A DNA stretch of 54,932 nt from Syntrophosphaera sp035450685. Lineage in GTDB: Bacteria; Cloacimonadota; Cloacimonadia; Cloacimonadales; Cloacimonadaceae. A model generated the notes under the pieces. It did no database searches, was not told where the DNA came from, and worked only from the letters and a program-made list of their open reading frames with translations. Within the stretch, counting starts at the first letter, position 1, and the number at the start of each line of letters is the position of its first letter. Below, piece after piece: positions 16,851-26,875 of the stretch. The stretch lies in NCBI GenBank assembly GCA_035450685.1, contig DAOTNF010000018.1, positions 1 through 54,932 on the forward strand, in the 5' to 3' direction. The position numbers and the translations under genes were made by a program.

Positions 16851-16935
16851 GTCTGGTTCGTTTCCGGACTGGCGGGGCATAATGCCTTGACGGCGCTATG
16901 GCAAGCGCCGGCACACTATTGTGGATGCCTTTCTG

Positions 16936-17049
16936 TCATTCGCTCACATAGGTAGTCAGCAGCTTGAGGGTGGCGTCCACGGCCTTTGTGTGGGTGCGTT
17001 CATAGCCGTGGGAGGCAAAGACTCCGGGCCCGATCAGCTTTGGCCAGAA
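16936..17049 (-). pseudogene. C-terminal remnant of a zinc aminopeptidase-like gene
   Basis: On the minus strand a 37-codon frame reads FWPKLIGPGVFASHGYERTH and then TKAVDATLKLLTTYVSE before TGA. The GPG-x-F-A-S-H-G-Y-E-R-T-H segment followed by a final helix resembles the C-terminal end of M18/M42-type aminopeptidases. A stop codon lies just upstream in frame, and the body of the gene is absent, replaced by the leader of the macroglobulin gene. It looks like a relic of a deletion. The family assignment is tentative. Confidence 0.45.
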
Positions 17050-17126
17050 TCTTTAGCAAGCCAAAAAAGTGATTGACACAAAGCGGGAAAACAATACAGA
17101 ATCACCTTGGCTAAAAAAGCGGCGAA

Positions 17127-17220
17127 ATCTGTGGGACGTCGCCTGCTAACCCCTCTCCGGGGAAACAGATAGCCCTCCCCACGGATGGCGCCGCGCGGCC
17201 CGGCCTGGCCGGAAATCCGT
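17127..17220 (+). promoter_or_regulatory. Structured leader of the alpha-2-macroglobulin gene
   Basis: Two potential hairpins precede the ribosome-binding site. ATCTGT (17127-17132) pairs with ACAGAT (17165-17170) around an inner CCCC/GGGG stem. ACGGAT (17181-17186) pairs with ATCCGT (17215-17220) around a very GC-rich interior. TTGACA near 17074 with a TACAGA box 16 nt later is a possible promoter. No known riboswitch class was recognised. Confidence 0.35.
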
Positions 17221-17243
17221 CTCTGAGCCACAAGGAGTACACG

Positions 17244-20200
17244 ATGCAAGCTTTCGCAGTACAGCCCCGGAAACGCGCCGCGGAGTCCTCCGCTCCGCGA
17301 TCGGCAAGCGGGATATACCCGCGGCTTCTCATCCTGTTGATTTGCCTGTTCGCCTTTGGCGTGGGCTGTCTGGAAGCCCAGTCCAAATCATACGCTGACT
17401 GGTGGACGAGGATCGACTCGTTGCAAAGGGAGGGGCTACCCCAGTCCGCCCTGGAGGCGCTGGATTCGCTCTACGCGGAGGCTTTGGCGGACGGCCAGAC
17501 CGGCCAGCAGATCAAGGCGCTAATGGCGATGCTGGGCAATATCGGTTCCTATCAGGAAGCCCACCGCCTGCAGGCGATCGCGCGCACCAGGCAGCACCTG
17601 CAAAACTCGACCCAGCCCGCCACCTCGATCCTGCACAGCATGCTGGCACAACTCTATTGGAACTATTACACGGGCAACCGCGGGCGCTTTGCCAAACGCG
17701 GAGCCCTGTTGGATTACCAGCCGGAGGACATTGCCACCTGGGACTTGCAGACGCTTAGCCGCGAGGTGTTCAGGGAATTCCACCTCTCGCTGGAACAGCG
17801 TGAATTGCTGCAGGAACTGAAGATTGAGGATTTCGGTGCCATGCTCCAGGGCGGAGATGCGGTTGGACGTGGCTTGCGGCCTACGCTCTATGACTTTTTG
17901 GCGCACCGCGCGCTGGATTTTTTCAAGAGCAGCGAATCCGGGATCGCCCTGCCTCCGGAGTCTTTCCAGATCGGCGATCTGCGCTTTTTCGCTCCGGCGG
18001 AGCGCTTTGCCCGCTGGCAGATCAGCTCGCCGGACACTCTTTCCCTGCCCTACAACGCGGCGCTGCTGTTTCAGGACTTGCTGCTCTTCCATCTGGATGA
18101 TGCCGATCCCGCCGCTTTGCTGGAGGTGGATATCGAGCGGCTGGAGTTTTTCTATCAAAACACTGTGCTGCCCTCTCCGGAGCAGCCTTACGCGGAAGCC
18201 TTGCGGCTGTTGCAGTCCCGCTATGCGGGCGATCCGCTCTCTGCCTTGCCCACCTTCAAGCTGGCACGCCTCAAGCACGACCTGGGAATCCCCCACGATC
18301 CCGATGGCAATGACGATCTGCGCTGGAACTACAAGCAGGCCGCGCAGATGGCCGACGCCTGCGCGGAGGAGTTTCCCACCAGTTTCGGCGGACAGTCCTG
18401 CGCGGTGCTGGCTGCAAACATCCGCCAGCCGCGAATATCGGTAGCGATGGAGGAGTATGCCTGTCCCGGCCAGCCCTGGTTGCTCAAGGTCGATGCCAAA
18501 AACCTGAACGGGATCAGGGTGAAGGTCTTCCGCCAACCCTATCCTGAACCGAAAGAATGGTACAGAAGAAGAAACAACAGAATCTACGAAGTGCTATCCC
18601 GATTAAGGAAAGCAGAAGATATGACGCCCGTTTTGGAACGGGAGTTCAGACTGGAAAATGAAGGCGACTACCGGCAGCGGGGCTTTGAACTGCCCATGGA
18701 TGGATTGCCCGCGGGCCACTATCTGGTGTGGGTCACCAATCTGGCCAGCGGCAATCTCAAGGAAGGCCAATGGGGTGCAGCAGGCTACATGAGCGTCAGC
18801 AATCTGGCGCGGATCTTCCCCGCCAGCCAGGGCGGCAGGATGCTGCTGCTCAGCCGGAGCAGCGGCGAAAGGGTGGGCGCGCAGGTGCAAGTCCTCCACG
18901 CAGTAAGGGACTCAAACAGAGAATACAGCTATGAAAGAATCTGGAGGGGCTGTCCAGACAGCCTGGGCCTGGTGACGATCCCCAAACAGAGCCAATACTA
19001 TGACAACTACCTGCTTGCCACCCACGGCGCGGATTCCCTGATGGCAGGATATCTGAATCAAAGTGAGCGCTCCAACGAAAGCATCAAATGGCAGCGCACC
19101 CTGCTCTTTGCCGACCGCGCCATCTACCGGCCGGGCCAGACGGTGCATCTGAAAGGAGTGTCTTTCTCGTCCGACGGCGGCAGCGACACCTCGCTGCGTA
19201 CCGGATTGGTAATGGATATTGTTTTTCAAGACGCCAACGGCAAGAAAATCTCCAGCCAGAAGGTGCAGACCAACGAGTTCGGCACCTTCAGCACCAGCTT
19301 TACCATCCCGAAAGGGCTGCTCAACGGAGAATTCTCCATCAGGAGCAGTTTAGGCGACGGAAGACTGCGAATCAGCGTGGAGGAATACAAGCGTCCGCGC
19401 TTTGAAGTGAAGCTGGACAAGCCGGAGGGCAGCTACAAGCTGAACCAGACCGTGAGCCTCAAGGGCCGGGCGCTCACCTATGCCGGTTTCCCGGTGGACA
19501 ACGCCGTGGTGAGCTTTCGTGTGTCGCGCCAGGCAAAATATCCCTTCTGGCGCAGGTGGTGGGGTCCTGCCCCTCAGTCGCCGCAGCAGGAGATAAGCTT
19601 CGGCAAAGTGCGCACAGACTCCCAAGGCGGGTTTACGCTCAGCTTCCTGGCCGAGGGCGACGCTTCCGCCCTGCCCCGTTACAATCCCTACTTCAACTTC
19701 GTCATCAGCGCCGATGTGACCGATATCAGCGGCGAGACCCACAGCGCGGTTTTGAACCTCGCCATCGGGGAAAAAGACCTGATCCTGGACGCTACGCTGC
19801 CGGAGCAGGTGGATTTGCGCGGGGGCAGCCTCAAACTCCCGGTGAAGGCAAGCAATCTGGGAGGAGAGCCGCTCACGGCCAGCGGAGAAGCCAGGATCGT
19901 CCGCCTGCGCGCCCCTGGCCGCATCCTCAAAAACAGGATCTGGAGCGCGCCAGACCGCCAGTTCATGAGCCGGGAGCGGCAATTGGAGCTATTTCCTGAA
20001 CTGCCCTTCGGCAATGAGGATGATATCGAAACCTGGCCGGAGGAGGAAGAGGTCTGGAAGCTCAGCTTCGCCCTGCCCGGGGAAGCGGAACTGTTGATCG
20101 ACAAACTTTCCCAATGGAAACCCGGGGCCTATAAGCTGGAGCTCAGCGGCCGCCACCATCAGCAGGAAGCCGCCACCGTCAGCTATTTCACCCTCTTCGA

Positions 20201-23200
20201 CTCCCGCTCCAAACGGCTGCCCTATCCCCAGGCCGACTGGTTTGTGCCCCTCAAGGTGGAATGCCAGCCCGGCGAGACCGCGCGCCTGCTCATCGGCAGC
20301 AGCTATGCCAGGCAATCCGTGCTCTACGAGGTGGAAAAGAATCACAGCGTCGTGCTGCGCCAGCGCCTCCTGCTGGACGGGGAACAGCGCCTGCTGGAAC
20401 TGCCGGTCACGGAAGCCGACCGGGGCGGATTCTGGGTGCATCTCACCTTCTTCCGGGCCGGCAGGGTCTATCTGCACAGCCAGGAAATCAAGGTGCCCTG
20501 GACCAACAAGGAACTCAGCTTCGAGTATGCCAGCTTCCGGGACAAACTGCTGCCCGGCGGCACTGAGGAATGGCGGCTCAAAGTGAAGGATCACAGCGGC
20601 GGAGCGGTGCTGGCGGAAGTGCTGGCCTCCATGTATGATGCATCCCTGGATGCTTTCCGGAAAAGCGACTGGAACAGCTCGGTCTATAGCTCCACAGGCA
20701 GGTCACATAACTGGCTGAGGGAAGGCTTCAATAGCTCTTACAGTCTGCAATCCATGTTTAATTTCCACGACCGCGACTATCCTATCCGGAGCTTCGAACG
20801 TCTCGACTGGCAGAACTACTATATTTCCAATTATAGATACGAAAGCAGGTTATCCCAAAATCGGGACGCATATTCTTTCATCCCATTTGATGATGAATTG
20901 AAGAGCAGCGGCGTGGTGGTGGCAGCCGAAAATGAAAGTGCCGGCAGCTCAAGGCCGGTTGTTATGGATAAATTGTCGGAGTCGGGTGTCTCTGATATAT
21001 CCGACATCGTATCTTTGCAGTCAGGAGCAGGAAGCGGAGCGGCTGCCGAACTGGAAAGCGTGCACGCCCGGGCGAACTTCGCCGAGACAGCCTTCTTCTA
21101 TCCCAATCTGCGCACCGACGCGGATGGCGGGGTTTACTTCAGTTTTCAGGTGCCGGAATCCCTCACCCGCTGGAAGTTCCGCGCCCTCGCCTCCACCACC
21201 GCGTTGCAACTGGGCTACACCGAGCGCGAGGCAGTCACCCAAAAGCCCCTCATGGTGCAGCCAAACCTGCCCCGCTTTTTGCGGGAGGGCGACCGCATCA
21301 CGCTTTCCGCCAAGATATCCTCCCTGGATGACGCCGACCATTCCGGCTACTGCCAGCTTTTCCTCTTTGACGCCCTGAGCATGCAGCCGGTGGATTCACT
21401 CTTTGCCCTGGCGCAGGCCAGGCAGCCTTTCAGCGTTGCCAAAGGCGCCAGCGCGGCCCTGACCTGGGAACTGAACATGCCGTTTGGCCTGGGCGCAGTC
21501 ACCTGCCGCTTTGTGGCTGCCAGCGGCGATTTCTCCGATGGCGAGGAAAACACCCTGCCCATCCTCTCCAACCGCATGCTGGTGACCGAAAGCCTGCCTC
21601 TGGCGGTGCGCGGCCGGAGCGAGAAAGCCTTCGACTTCACCAGGCTGCGCGAGCACGGTTCCGACACCCTGCGCCATTACAAACTGACCCTGGAATACAG
21701 CTCCAATCCAGCCTGGTACGCGATCCAGGCCCTGCCCTACCTGATGGAAGACCCTTACCCCTGCAACGAAGGGATTTTCGCCCGTTTCTATGCCAACAGC
21801 CTGGCCGCCCACATCGCTCAATCCGATCCCCACATCGAAAGGGTATTCAAGGCCTGGCGCGACAGTCCCTCTTCCACCGCGCTGCTTTCCAAACTGGAGC
21901 AAAATGAGGAACTCAAATCCCTGCTACTGCAGGAAACCCCCTGGGTGATGGACGCCCAAAACGAAACCGAGGCCAAACACCGCCTGGGACTGCTCTTTGA
22001 CCTCAACCACATGGCGGGGCAAAGCAACTCCGCGCTGGCCATCCTGGCCCGCAATCAGCTTACGGGCGGCGGCTGGAGCTGGTTTAATGGCATGGAACCC
22101 TCCTGGTGGACAACCCAATACATCGTGGAGGGATTTGGCCATCTGGATCACCTTGGAGTGGGTTCCGCGCGCTCGGCGGAGGTTCAGAGGATATGCGACG
22201 CGGCGCTTGGATATCTGGACGGCAAGATCAGGGATTCCTACCTGTATCTCAAGAAAAAAGGATTTTTGAATCTGGACAACCTGGGCTATCTGGAGTTGCA
22301 CTATCTCTATACCCGCTCATTTTTCCTCCACAAGCCGGTGGCTGAGGACGCCCGCGAGGCGGTGGACTACTTCCTTGGCCAGGCACGCAAGCATTGGCGG
22401 CAGTGGGATTTCTACTCTATGGGGCTCATCGCCCTGTCCCTGCACCGGAGGGGCGACAGGGAAATCCCTCCGCGCATCCTGGCCTCCTTGCGGGAACATT
22501 CACTGCATGACGAGGAACTGGGCACCTGGTGGCGCGGCGCGGAAGGCTGGTTCTGGTATCAGGCGCCCATCGGCAGGCAGGCGCTGCTGATCGAGGCCTT
22601 TTCCGAGATCGGCTCCGACACCGCGCTGGTGGACGACATGCGCACCTGGCTGCTCAAGATGAAACAGACCACCCATTGGAAGACCACCGTCGCCACCGCC
22701 CAGGCTTGCTACGCGCTGCTTCTGCAGGGAACAGAGTGGCTGGCGGGCAGCGAACTGGCTCAGATAACTCTGGGCGGCGAGAGCCTGGAACCCGCCTCCA
22801 GCGGATCGGTCGAGGCTGGCACAGGCTATTTCAAGACCTCCTGGACTGCTTCAGAGATCGAGCCGCGCATGGCGCAAATCTCCGTCTCCAACCCCAATCC
22901 GGTGCCCTCCTGGGGCGCTCTCCACTGGCAGTATTGGGAAGACCTGGACAAGATCACCGGAGCCGCCACTCCCCTCAGCCTAAGCAAAAAGCTCTTCCGC
23001 GAAATCGACAGCGACCGCGGCAAGGTGCTGGAACAGATTGGCGAAGGAGCAAGGCTGAAAGTGGGCGACAAGCTGGTGGTGCGCATCGAACTGCGCAGCG
23101 ACCGGGATATGGAATATGTGCATCTGAAAGATATGCGCGGCGCGGGATTCGAGCCCATCAACGTGCTTTCCCGCTACAAATGGCAGGATGGCCTGGGCTA

Positions 23201-23393
23201 CTACGAAGCCACCGGCGACGCCGCCACCAACTTCTTCATCGACTATCTGCGCAAGGGCACCTACGTCTTCGAATATCCCCTGCGCGTGAGCCAGGCGGGG
23301 GAGTTTTCCAATGGCATCGCTTCCATCCAATGCATGTACGCACCGGAGTTCAACTCCCATTCTGAAGGAATCCGGGTGCAGGTGCAACCCTGA
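17244..23393 (+). CDS. Bacterial alpha-2-macroglobulin family protein without a thioester motif
   Basis: 2049 aa. Bacterial alpha-2-macroglobulins are periplasmic or surface protease traps. The N-terminus has a hydrophobic export segment (LLILLICLFAFGVGCLEAQ, about 30-48). A cysteine there could be a weak lipobox. A helical region follows. The MG2 signature FADRAIYRPGQTVHLKG lies near 627-643. MG domains follow, then the alpha-2-macroglobulin core (LTRWKFRALASTTALQLG) and the thioester-domain helices (WFNGMEPSWWTTQYIVEGFGHL). At the thioester site the family CxEQ reads CNEG (C1507 to G1510), so the Gln needed for the bond is missing while Cys is kept. Trapping, if any, would have to be non-covalent. 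The ribosome-binding site AAGGAG precedes ATG. Monocistronic, with no penicillin-binding protein partner beside it. Confidence 0.88.
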   Translation: MQAFAVQPRKRAAESSAPRSASGIYPRLLILLICLFAFGVGCLEAQSKSYADWWTRIDSLQREGLPQSALEALDSLYAEALADGQTGQQIKALMAMLGNIGSYQEAHRLQAIARTRQHLQNSTQPATSILHSMLAQLYWNYYTGNRGRFAKRGALLDYQPEDIATWDLQTLSREVFREFHLSLEQRELLQELKIEDFGAMLQGGDAVGRGLRPTLYDFLAHRALDFFKSSESGIALPPESFQIGDLRFFAPAERFARWQISSPDTLSLPYNAALLFQDLLLFHLDDADPAALLEVDIERLEFFYQNTVLPSPEQPYAEALRLLQSRYAGDPLSALPTFKLARLKHDLGIPHDPDGNDDLRWNYKQAAQMADACAEEFPTSFGGQSCAVLAANIRQPRISVAMEEYACPGQPWLLKVDAKNLNGIRVKVFRQPYPEPKEWYRRRNNRIYEVLSRLRKAEDMTPVLEREFRLENEGDYRQRGFELPMDGLPAGHYLVWVTNLASGNLKEGQWGAAGYMSVSNLARIFPASQGGRMLLLSRSSGERVGAQVQVLHAVRDSNREYSYERIWRGCPDSLGLVTIPKQSQYYDNYLLATHGADSLMAGYLNQSERSNESIKWQRTLLFADRAIYRPGQTVHLKGVSFSSDGGSDTSLRTGLVMDIVFQDANGKKISSQKVQTNEFGTFSTSFTIPKGLLNGEFSIRSSLGDGRLRISVEEYKRPRFEVKLDKPEGSYKLNQTVSLKGRALTYAGFPVDNAVVSFRVSRQAKYPFWRRWWGPAPQSPQQEISFGKVRTDSQGGFTLSFLAEGDASALPRYNPYFNFVISADVTDISGETHSAVLNLAIGEKDLILDATLPEQVDLRGGSLKLPVKASNLGGEPLTASGEARIVRLRAPGRILKNRIWSAPDRQFMSRERQLELFPELPFGNEDDIETWPEEEEVWKLSFALPGEAELLIDKLSQWKPGAYKLELSGRHHQQEAATVSYFTLFDSRSKRLPYPQADWFVPLKVECQPGETARLLIGSSYARQSVLYEVEKNHSVVLRQRLLLDGEQRLLELPVTEADRGGFWVHLTFFRAGRVYLHSQEIKVPWTNKELSFEYASFRDKLLPGGTEEWRLKVKDHSGGAVLAEVLASMYDASLDAFRKSDWNSSVYSSTGRSHNWLREGFNSSYSLQSMFNFHDRDYPIRSFERLDWQNYYISNYRYESRLSQNRDAYSFIPFDDELKSSGVVVAAENESAGSSRPVVMDKLSESGVSDISDIVSLQSGAGSGAAAELESVHARANFAETAFFYPNLRTDADGGVYFSFQVPESLTRWKFRALASTTALQLGYTEREAVTQKPLMVQPNLPRFLREGDRITLSAKISSLDDADHSGYCQLFLFDALSMQPVDSLFALAQARQPFSVAKGASAALTWELNMPFGLGAVTCRFVAASGDFSDGEENTLPILSNRMLVTESLPLAVRGRSEKAFDFTRLREHGSDTLRHYKLTLEYSSNPAWYAIQALPYLMEDPYPCNEGIFARFYANSLAAHIAQSDPHIERVFKAWRDSPSSTALLSKLEQNEELKSLLLQETPWVMDAQNETEAKHRLGLLFDLNHMAGQSNSALAILARNQLTGGGWSWFNGMEPSWWTTQYIVEGFGHLDHLGVGSARSAEVQRICDAALGYLDGKIRDSYLYLKKKGFLNLDNLGYLELHYLYTRSFFLHKPVAEDAREAVDYFLGQARKHWRQWDFYSMGLIALSLHRRGDREIPPRILASLREHSLHDEELGTWWRGAEGWFWYQAPIGRQALLIEAFSEIGSDTALVDDMRTWLLKMKQTTHWKTTVATAQACYALLLQGTEWLAGSELAQITLGGESLEPASSGSVEAGTGYFKTSWTASEIEPRMAQISVSNPNPVPSWGALHWQYWEDLDKITGAATPLSLSKKLFREIDSDRGKVLEQIGEGARLKVGDKLVVRIELRSDRDMEYVHLKDMRGAGFEPINVLSRYKWQDGLGYYEATGDAATNFFIDYLRKGTYVFEYPLRVSQAGEFSNGIASIQCMYAPEFNSHSEGIRVQVQP

Positions 23394-23399
23394 ACGGGA

Positions 23400-24030
23400 G
23401 GTGTTATCTTATATTGTCCACAAATTACACAAATTACACGAATTATAAGGAGTGGAAAGGTGGAAAGGTGGAATGGTGAAAAGGTTCCCCCCGAAACCAC
23501 ATAGCTATATACCGTGTCATCCCGGCCTGCGAGCCGGGATCCAGTCTTTTAGAATAATCATCCACAAATTACACAAATTAACTCAAATTAAAAGAACGTT
23601 AAAGAGTCAACACATCCGACTCCGAAACAAACCATAACAGACTATAACCTGTGTCATCACGGGCTTGACCCGTGATCCAGTCTTTTGTAAACTACCACGC
23701 CAGCCCCGAAACAAAGCACACAAGACCACAACACCGTGTCATCACGGCCCTGTCGGGGTCCTCGCCAAAGCGCGTAGCGGTTTGGTGGGGTGAAATGACC
23801 CGTGATCCAATACCCTGGGGTGGCAAAGTCCGTTTGCCACAGAGACCGGAGGTCTCTTCCAAACAGACTTCGGCAGCCCCAGCCCGAAACCGCCCCCAAA
23901 AAACACCAATCCGCGGCAATCTGCGACTTTTATCCGCGTATATCTGCGAGAACCATGTGACCCGGGATCCAGTCTTTTAGAAAAAGACAAGCATCTGCGC
24001 TAACGCAGGCTAAATAGTATCACACCTCCG
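23400..24030 (-). repeat. Mosaic of repeats A, B and short-period repeats
   Basis: Reverse repeat A at 23514-23552 (arms ATCCCGGC/GCCGGGAT), 23653-23686 (ATCACGGG/CCCGTGAT), a long-loop copy at about 23735-23812, and a half copy at about 23958-23980. A reverse repeat B at about 23817-23880 lacks the GGCAAC/GTTGCC hairpin. CACAAATTA-type units lie at about 23420 and 23570. No gene found. Confidence 0.75.
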
Positions 24031-24032
24031 CT

Positions 24033-24251
24033 TTACGTATATACGACAATCCTGCCGCTTAAATATCCCTGATGAACCCTGGAGCCGCTAACAAAGACCT
24101 CGCCAGACCCCGGGTCTGCGTTCAGGTGGACATTGCCATTGCTGTCCGTGAACCCCTCCAGTCCTCCCCGCAGTCCGGAAAAGGCGACATACACTTTCTT
24201 GCCGCTCAAGGGCTTGCCCGTCGATCTCGAAACAACCTGGACAGTAATCAT
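24033..24251 (-). CDS. Small carboxypeptidase-regulatory-like (beta-sandwich) protein
   Basis: 72 aa from the chosen start MITVQVVSRSTGKPLSG, which has GAGGAAAAG directly before ATG. A longer in-frame start is less likely because it would lie inside the upstream gene. The pattern VVSRSTGKPLSGKKVYV, then GFTDSNGNVHLNADPGSGEVFVSG resembles one CarboxypepD-regulatory/transthyretin-like fold module. No signal peptide is evident, so it is odd as a lone domain. It is the second gene of a unit with the lipoprotein, whose stop codon lies 7 bp upstream. Function unknown. Confidence 0.55.
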   Translation of the reverse strand: MITVQVVSRSTGKPLSGKKVYVAFSGLRGGLEGFTDSNGNVHLNADPGSGEVFVSGSRVHQGYLSGRIVVYT

Positions 24252-24258
24252 CTTTTCC

Positions 24259-24789
24259 TCATTTGTGCTTGATTGGCATTGTCTTGTGGATGCCATCCGA
24301 GCTGAGGTACACGTCATTTTCATAGATTTGCTCGATCATGTAACCCTCGATGCTGTCAAAGAAGTCCAGTCCAAGCAAATCGATAGCGCTGACTATCGCG
24401 CCGGACAATCCCGATTTATAGACCACCAGCCTCACTCTCATCCACTTGTTCCAGGGTATCTGTGTGCCTGTCTGAGCCGAGTTTTTTCCCGCGCCAAGGT
24501 AACTGTCGGCATAGTAGATAAACGCGCTGTTTGCCCTGTCTCTGATGTCGATGCCCACGTTCGCGCCAGGCCCGTTGATGACCCAGATGGCGGAACCCTG
24601 GATGGTCTGCGGAATGAAGAACATCTCGGTGTTACCCAGAATGTTAGGGTCAGGCGCAAGGTGTGCCACTTGGTCCTGGTTATCGTCCCTGACGGTTACT
24701 TTGGTGGGGCCTTCTGAGCAGGACAAGCTAAGAAGCATGGCCAACGCGGCCAGGACAGTTGAAAATCTTATGGAAGCTTTGTTGAACAT
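24259..24789 (-). CDS. Hypothetical lipoprotein, 176 aa
   Basis: The signal peptide ends in a clear lipobox (LLSLSC, Cys at about residue 24), so the mature protein should be lipid-anchored. The mature part has alternating beta-type sequence (FFIPQTIQGSAIWVING, MRVRLVVYKSG) and no recognised catalytic motif. The ribosome-binding site AAAAGGAG precedes the ATG on the minus strand. It is first in a two-gene unit with a small beta-sandwich protein, which suggests an envelope-associated pair. Not assigned to a family. Confidence 0.65.
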   Translation of the reverse strand: MFNKASIRFSTVLAALAMLLSLSCSEGPTKVTVRDDNQDQVAHLAPDPNILGNTEMFFIPQTIQGSAIWVINGPGANVGIDIRDRANSAFIYYADSYLGAGKNSAQTGTQIPWNKWMRVRLVVYKSGLSGAIVSAIDLLGLDFFDSIEGYMIEQIYENDVYLSSDGIHKTMPIKHK

Positions 24790-25316
24790 AGTTTTACTCC
24801 TTTTCTGGTTTCATTTGTGTCCATCTGAACGCTCGGCTGGACACCGTCTTTTTGTTAATTGACCGTGGCTCTGGCACGGTAGAACCTGTTTGGCATAAAC
24901 AACTAAAGCCAAAACAACAAAAACGCCTTTTTTCATCTTACCCCTATGAATACTATTATACGCACAAAATACTTCTAACTAAATGAGGGGTTGAGACCAT
25001 TCCAGTTTACGAACTTCCATTCCAAGCACCCGAAAACAAGCTGCCATTCCCCCATGATTTGTCAATGAGTTTTTTGTGCCATAATTCCCTCGTATCTGCA
25101 TAACAACCTGTCTTTATTCGCCTTAACTTGTGGAATAGACAAGGCAATGTAACCTGATCACGGCCCGCAGCCCGGGATGACGCGGTTTTTTTGGAGTATT
25201 GAAAGAAATGTAGTTGCTAAAAAGGGGGTTATTCATAAGAGTGGCATATAGTTAAATACTAACTTTTATTTTAGTTTAGCTTGGTTTGCTTCAGGGCTGG
25301 ATGAAAAGCCCTCTTC
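24790..25316. other. Intergenic stretch without recognised gene
   Basis: AT-richer DNA upstream of the lipoprotein gene. A possible hairpin GTGTCC/GGACAC followed by GTCTTTTT lies near 24814-24856 in plus orientation. A half copy of repeat A is near 25165. No ORF with a ribosome-binding site was found. Confidence 0.4.
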
Positions 25317-25501
25317 TTTTACCAAAGTAATCCGTAAATCAGTCAAATCCGTCAATCCGTATAAGATTGGCATGCCAGGCATCATACGGATGAAACGGAT
25401 TACACGGATTAACGGATTAACGGATAAATCGTTTTGTCAAGTGTTCATTGCACCTTTATACCTTTCCATGGACATTCCCAAAAGACTGGATCCCGGGGCA
25501 A
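25317..25501 (+). repeat. Left copy of a roughly 180-bp direct repeat flanking the island
   Basis: The sequence starts TTTTACCAAAGTAATCCG, includes TAAGATTGGCATGCCAGG, and runs to CTTTCCATGGAC and the first arm of repeat A. It is nearly identical to 34879-35056, differing by a 9-nt duplication of GGATTAAC and a few substitutions. CCGTAT/ATACGG arms around GGCATGCC could form a hairpin. Confidence 0.9.
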
Positions 25502-25523
25502 GCTGTTCACGTGGATAATTTAA

Positions 25524-25657
25524 GGGCTGCCGAAGTCTGTTCGGCAGATGCAACGGAGTTGCCTGTTTGGAAGAGACCTCCGGTCTCTGTGGCAAACGGA
25601 CTTTGCCACCCCAAGGCACTGGATCCCGGGTCAAGCAAGCTTGCCCGGGATGACACA
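25524..25657 (+). repeat. Repeat B followed by repeat A
   Basis: Forward four-hairpin block (about 25524-25614, third loop TCC) directly followed by hairpin A with arms ATCCCGGG/CCCGGGAT and loop TCAAGCAAGCTTG. The same B-A order occurs at 3728. ATCCTG units with 9-nt period follow near 25720. Confidence 0.8.
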
Positions 25658-25829
25658 GTATATAGCCTGATGGTTCTTGTTTCGGGGAACCTTTTCACCT
25701 TTCAATCTTAAAAAATCCTGCAGATCCTGTCGATCCTGTTATCCGCGTTCTATAATCATTTCCACCTTTTCACTATCATTCATAAATAAAGCAAACAATA
25801 TAGTATTACATTCACCAAAAACAACAGCA

Positions 25830-25930
25830 ATAATCCGCATAATCCTTCATACCGCCCTCCTTTGCTGCTACAGCGTTTGGTGCCATCATCCTTAGGTCAT
25901 CCTTATAAACTATAAGGATGACCTAAGGAA
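25830..25930 (-). repeat. Element C, copy 3 (reverse), perfect palindrome
   Basis: Arms CCTTAGGTCATCCTTATA and TATAAGGATGACCTAAGG are perfectly complementary over 18 bp, separated by 3-4 nt (25890-25929). On the minus strand GATGATGGCA, then AAAGGAGGGCGGT and ATGAAGGATTATGC follow, as in the other copies. The short frame here ends after 11 codons. Confidence 0.85.
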
Positions 25931-26089
25931 AATATAGACTTAGCTCACCCTCTCAAACGAGGGCAAAGACTGTTTCAGTTGTGAACATTAAATGTCAAAG
26001 GCAACTGGCTGGCCTTGGCACTATTTCCCTAACTGGTTTTACAGCATTGGGTTGGCTGGATTTGTCGTGTATGAACACTGGTGGGAAAA

Positions 26090-26545
26090 TCCTTAAAAGA
26101 CTGGATCCAGGGTCAAGCGGTTCACGCAGATAATCTATGGGCTGCCGAAGTCTGTTCGGCAGAGGCAACGGAGTTGCCTGTTTGGAAGAGACCTCCGGTC
26201 TCTGTGGCAAACGGAATTTGCCACCCCAATGGGACTGGATCCAGGGTCAAATGGTTCACGCAGATATACGCGGATAAAAGTCGCAGATGAGCGCGGGGGT
26301 TATGGGGCGCGGTTGTTTTGGGGTCTGGTGCTTGTTTTTGGGCTTTAAAAGACTGGATCCCGGGTCAAGCCCGGGATGACACAGCTATGGGATCTGTTGG
26401 GGACTTGTTTCGGAGCTGGGTGTTTTCATATTTTTACGCTCGTTTAATCCGAATAATTTGTGTAATTTGTGGATGTTTCTTTCAAAAGACTGGATCCCGG
26501 CTCAAGCGGTTCTCGCAGATATACGCGGATAAAAGTCGCAGATTG
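26090..26545 (+). repeat. Mosaic of repeats A and B
   Basis: Half copies of A at about 26094 and 26232 (with GGATCCAGGG, partner arm missing), repeat B at 26140-26228, a full A at about 26345-26382, and another half copy at about 26486. CGCAGATATACGCGGAT-type units at about 26252-26290 and 26505-26540 take the place of the missing second arms. 26546-26827 shows nothing recognisable. Confidence 0.75.
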
Positions 26546-26875
26546 CCGCGGATTGGTATAATGGGGGTTCAGGATTTGCCGCTTGATTTGCGAGCTGCAC
26601 CCTTGTCCTTATCTTGTCGTGAGTATTAGCTTGTAGCGAAATGCGCTTACCCATTTATAGAGTAATGTGAGGCTTATCAGAAAAATAATATTCTATTATA
26701 TAAATGAGTCTGCGGGGGGGTATTCTGCCGATCGGAATAAATAATTATCTATCCATATCTATTTGATAAATAATATAGTTAAGAATTACAGGGCAGGTTA
26801 ATACCGAGAGTTGGAGCAAGATTTTCATTGACAAGTATAACACAATATTATTGTATCCCCAAAAAGGAGATATTT

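Noticed and set aside
16118..16890. Several short plus-strand frames with LKDWITGQARDD-like peptides
   Set aside because: These are translations of the tandem repeat-A hairpins. The same peptide appears in many gaps only because the DNA repeat does.
24814..24860. Terminator-like hairpin upstream of the lipoprotein gene
   Set aside because: It is oriented against the only nearby gene and there is no plus-strand gene before it. It was mentioned in the gap entry but not called as a terminator.
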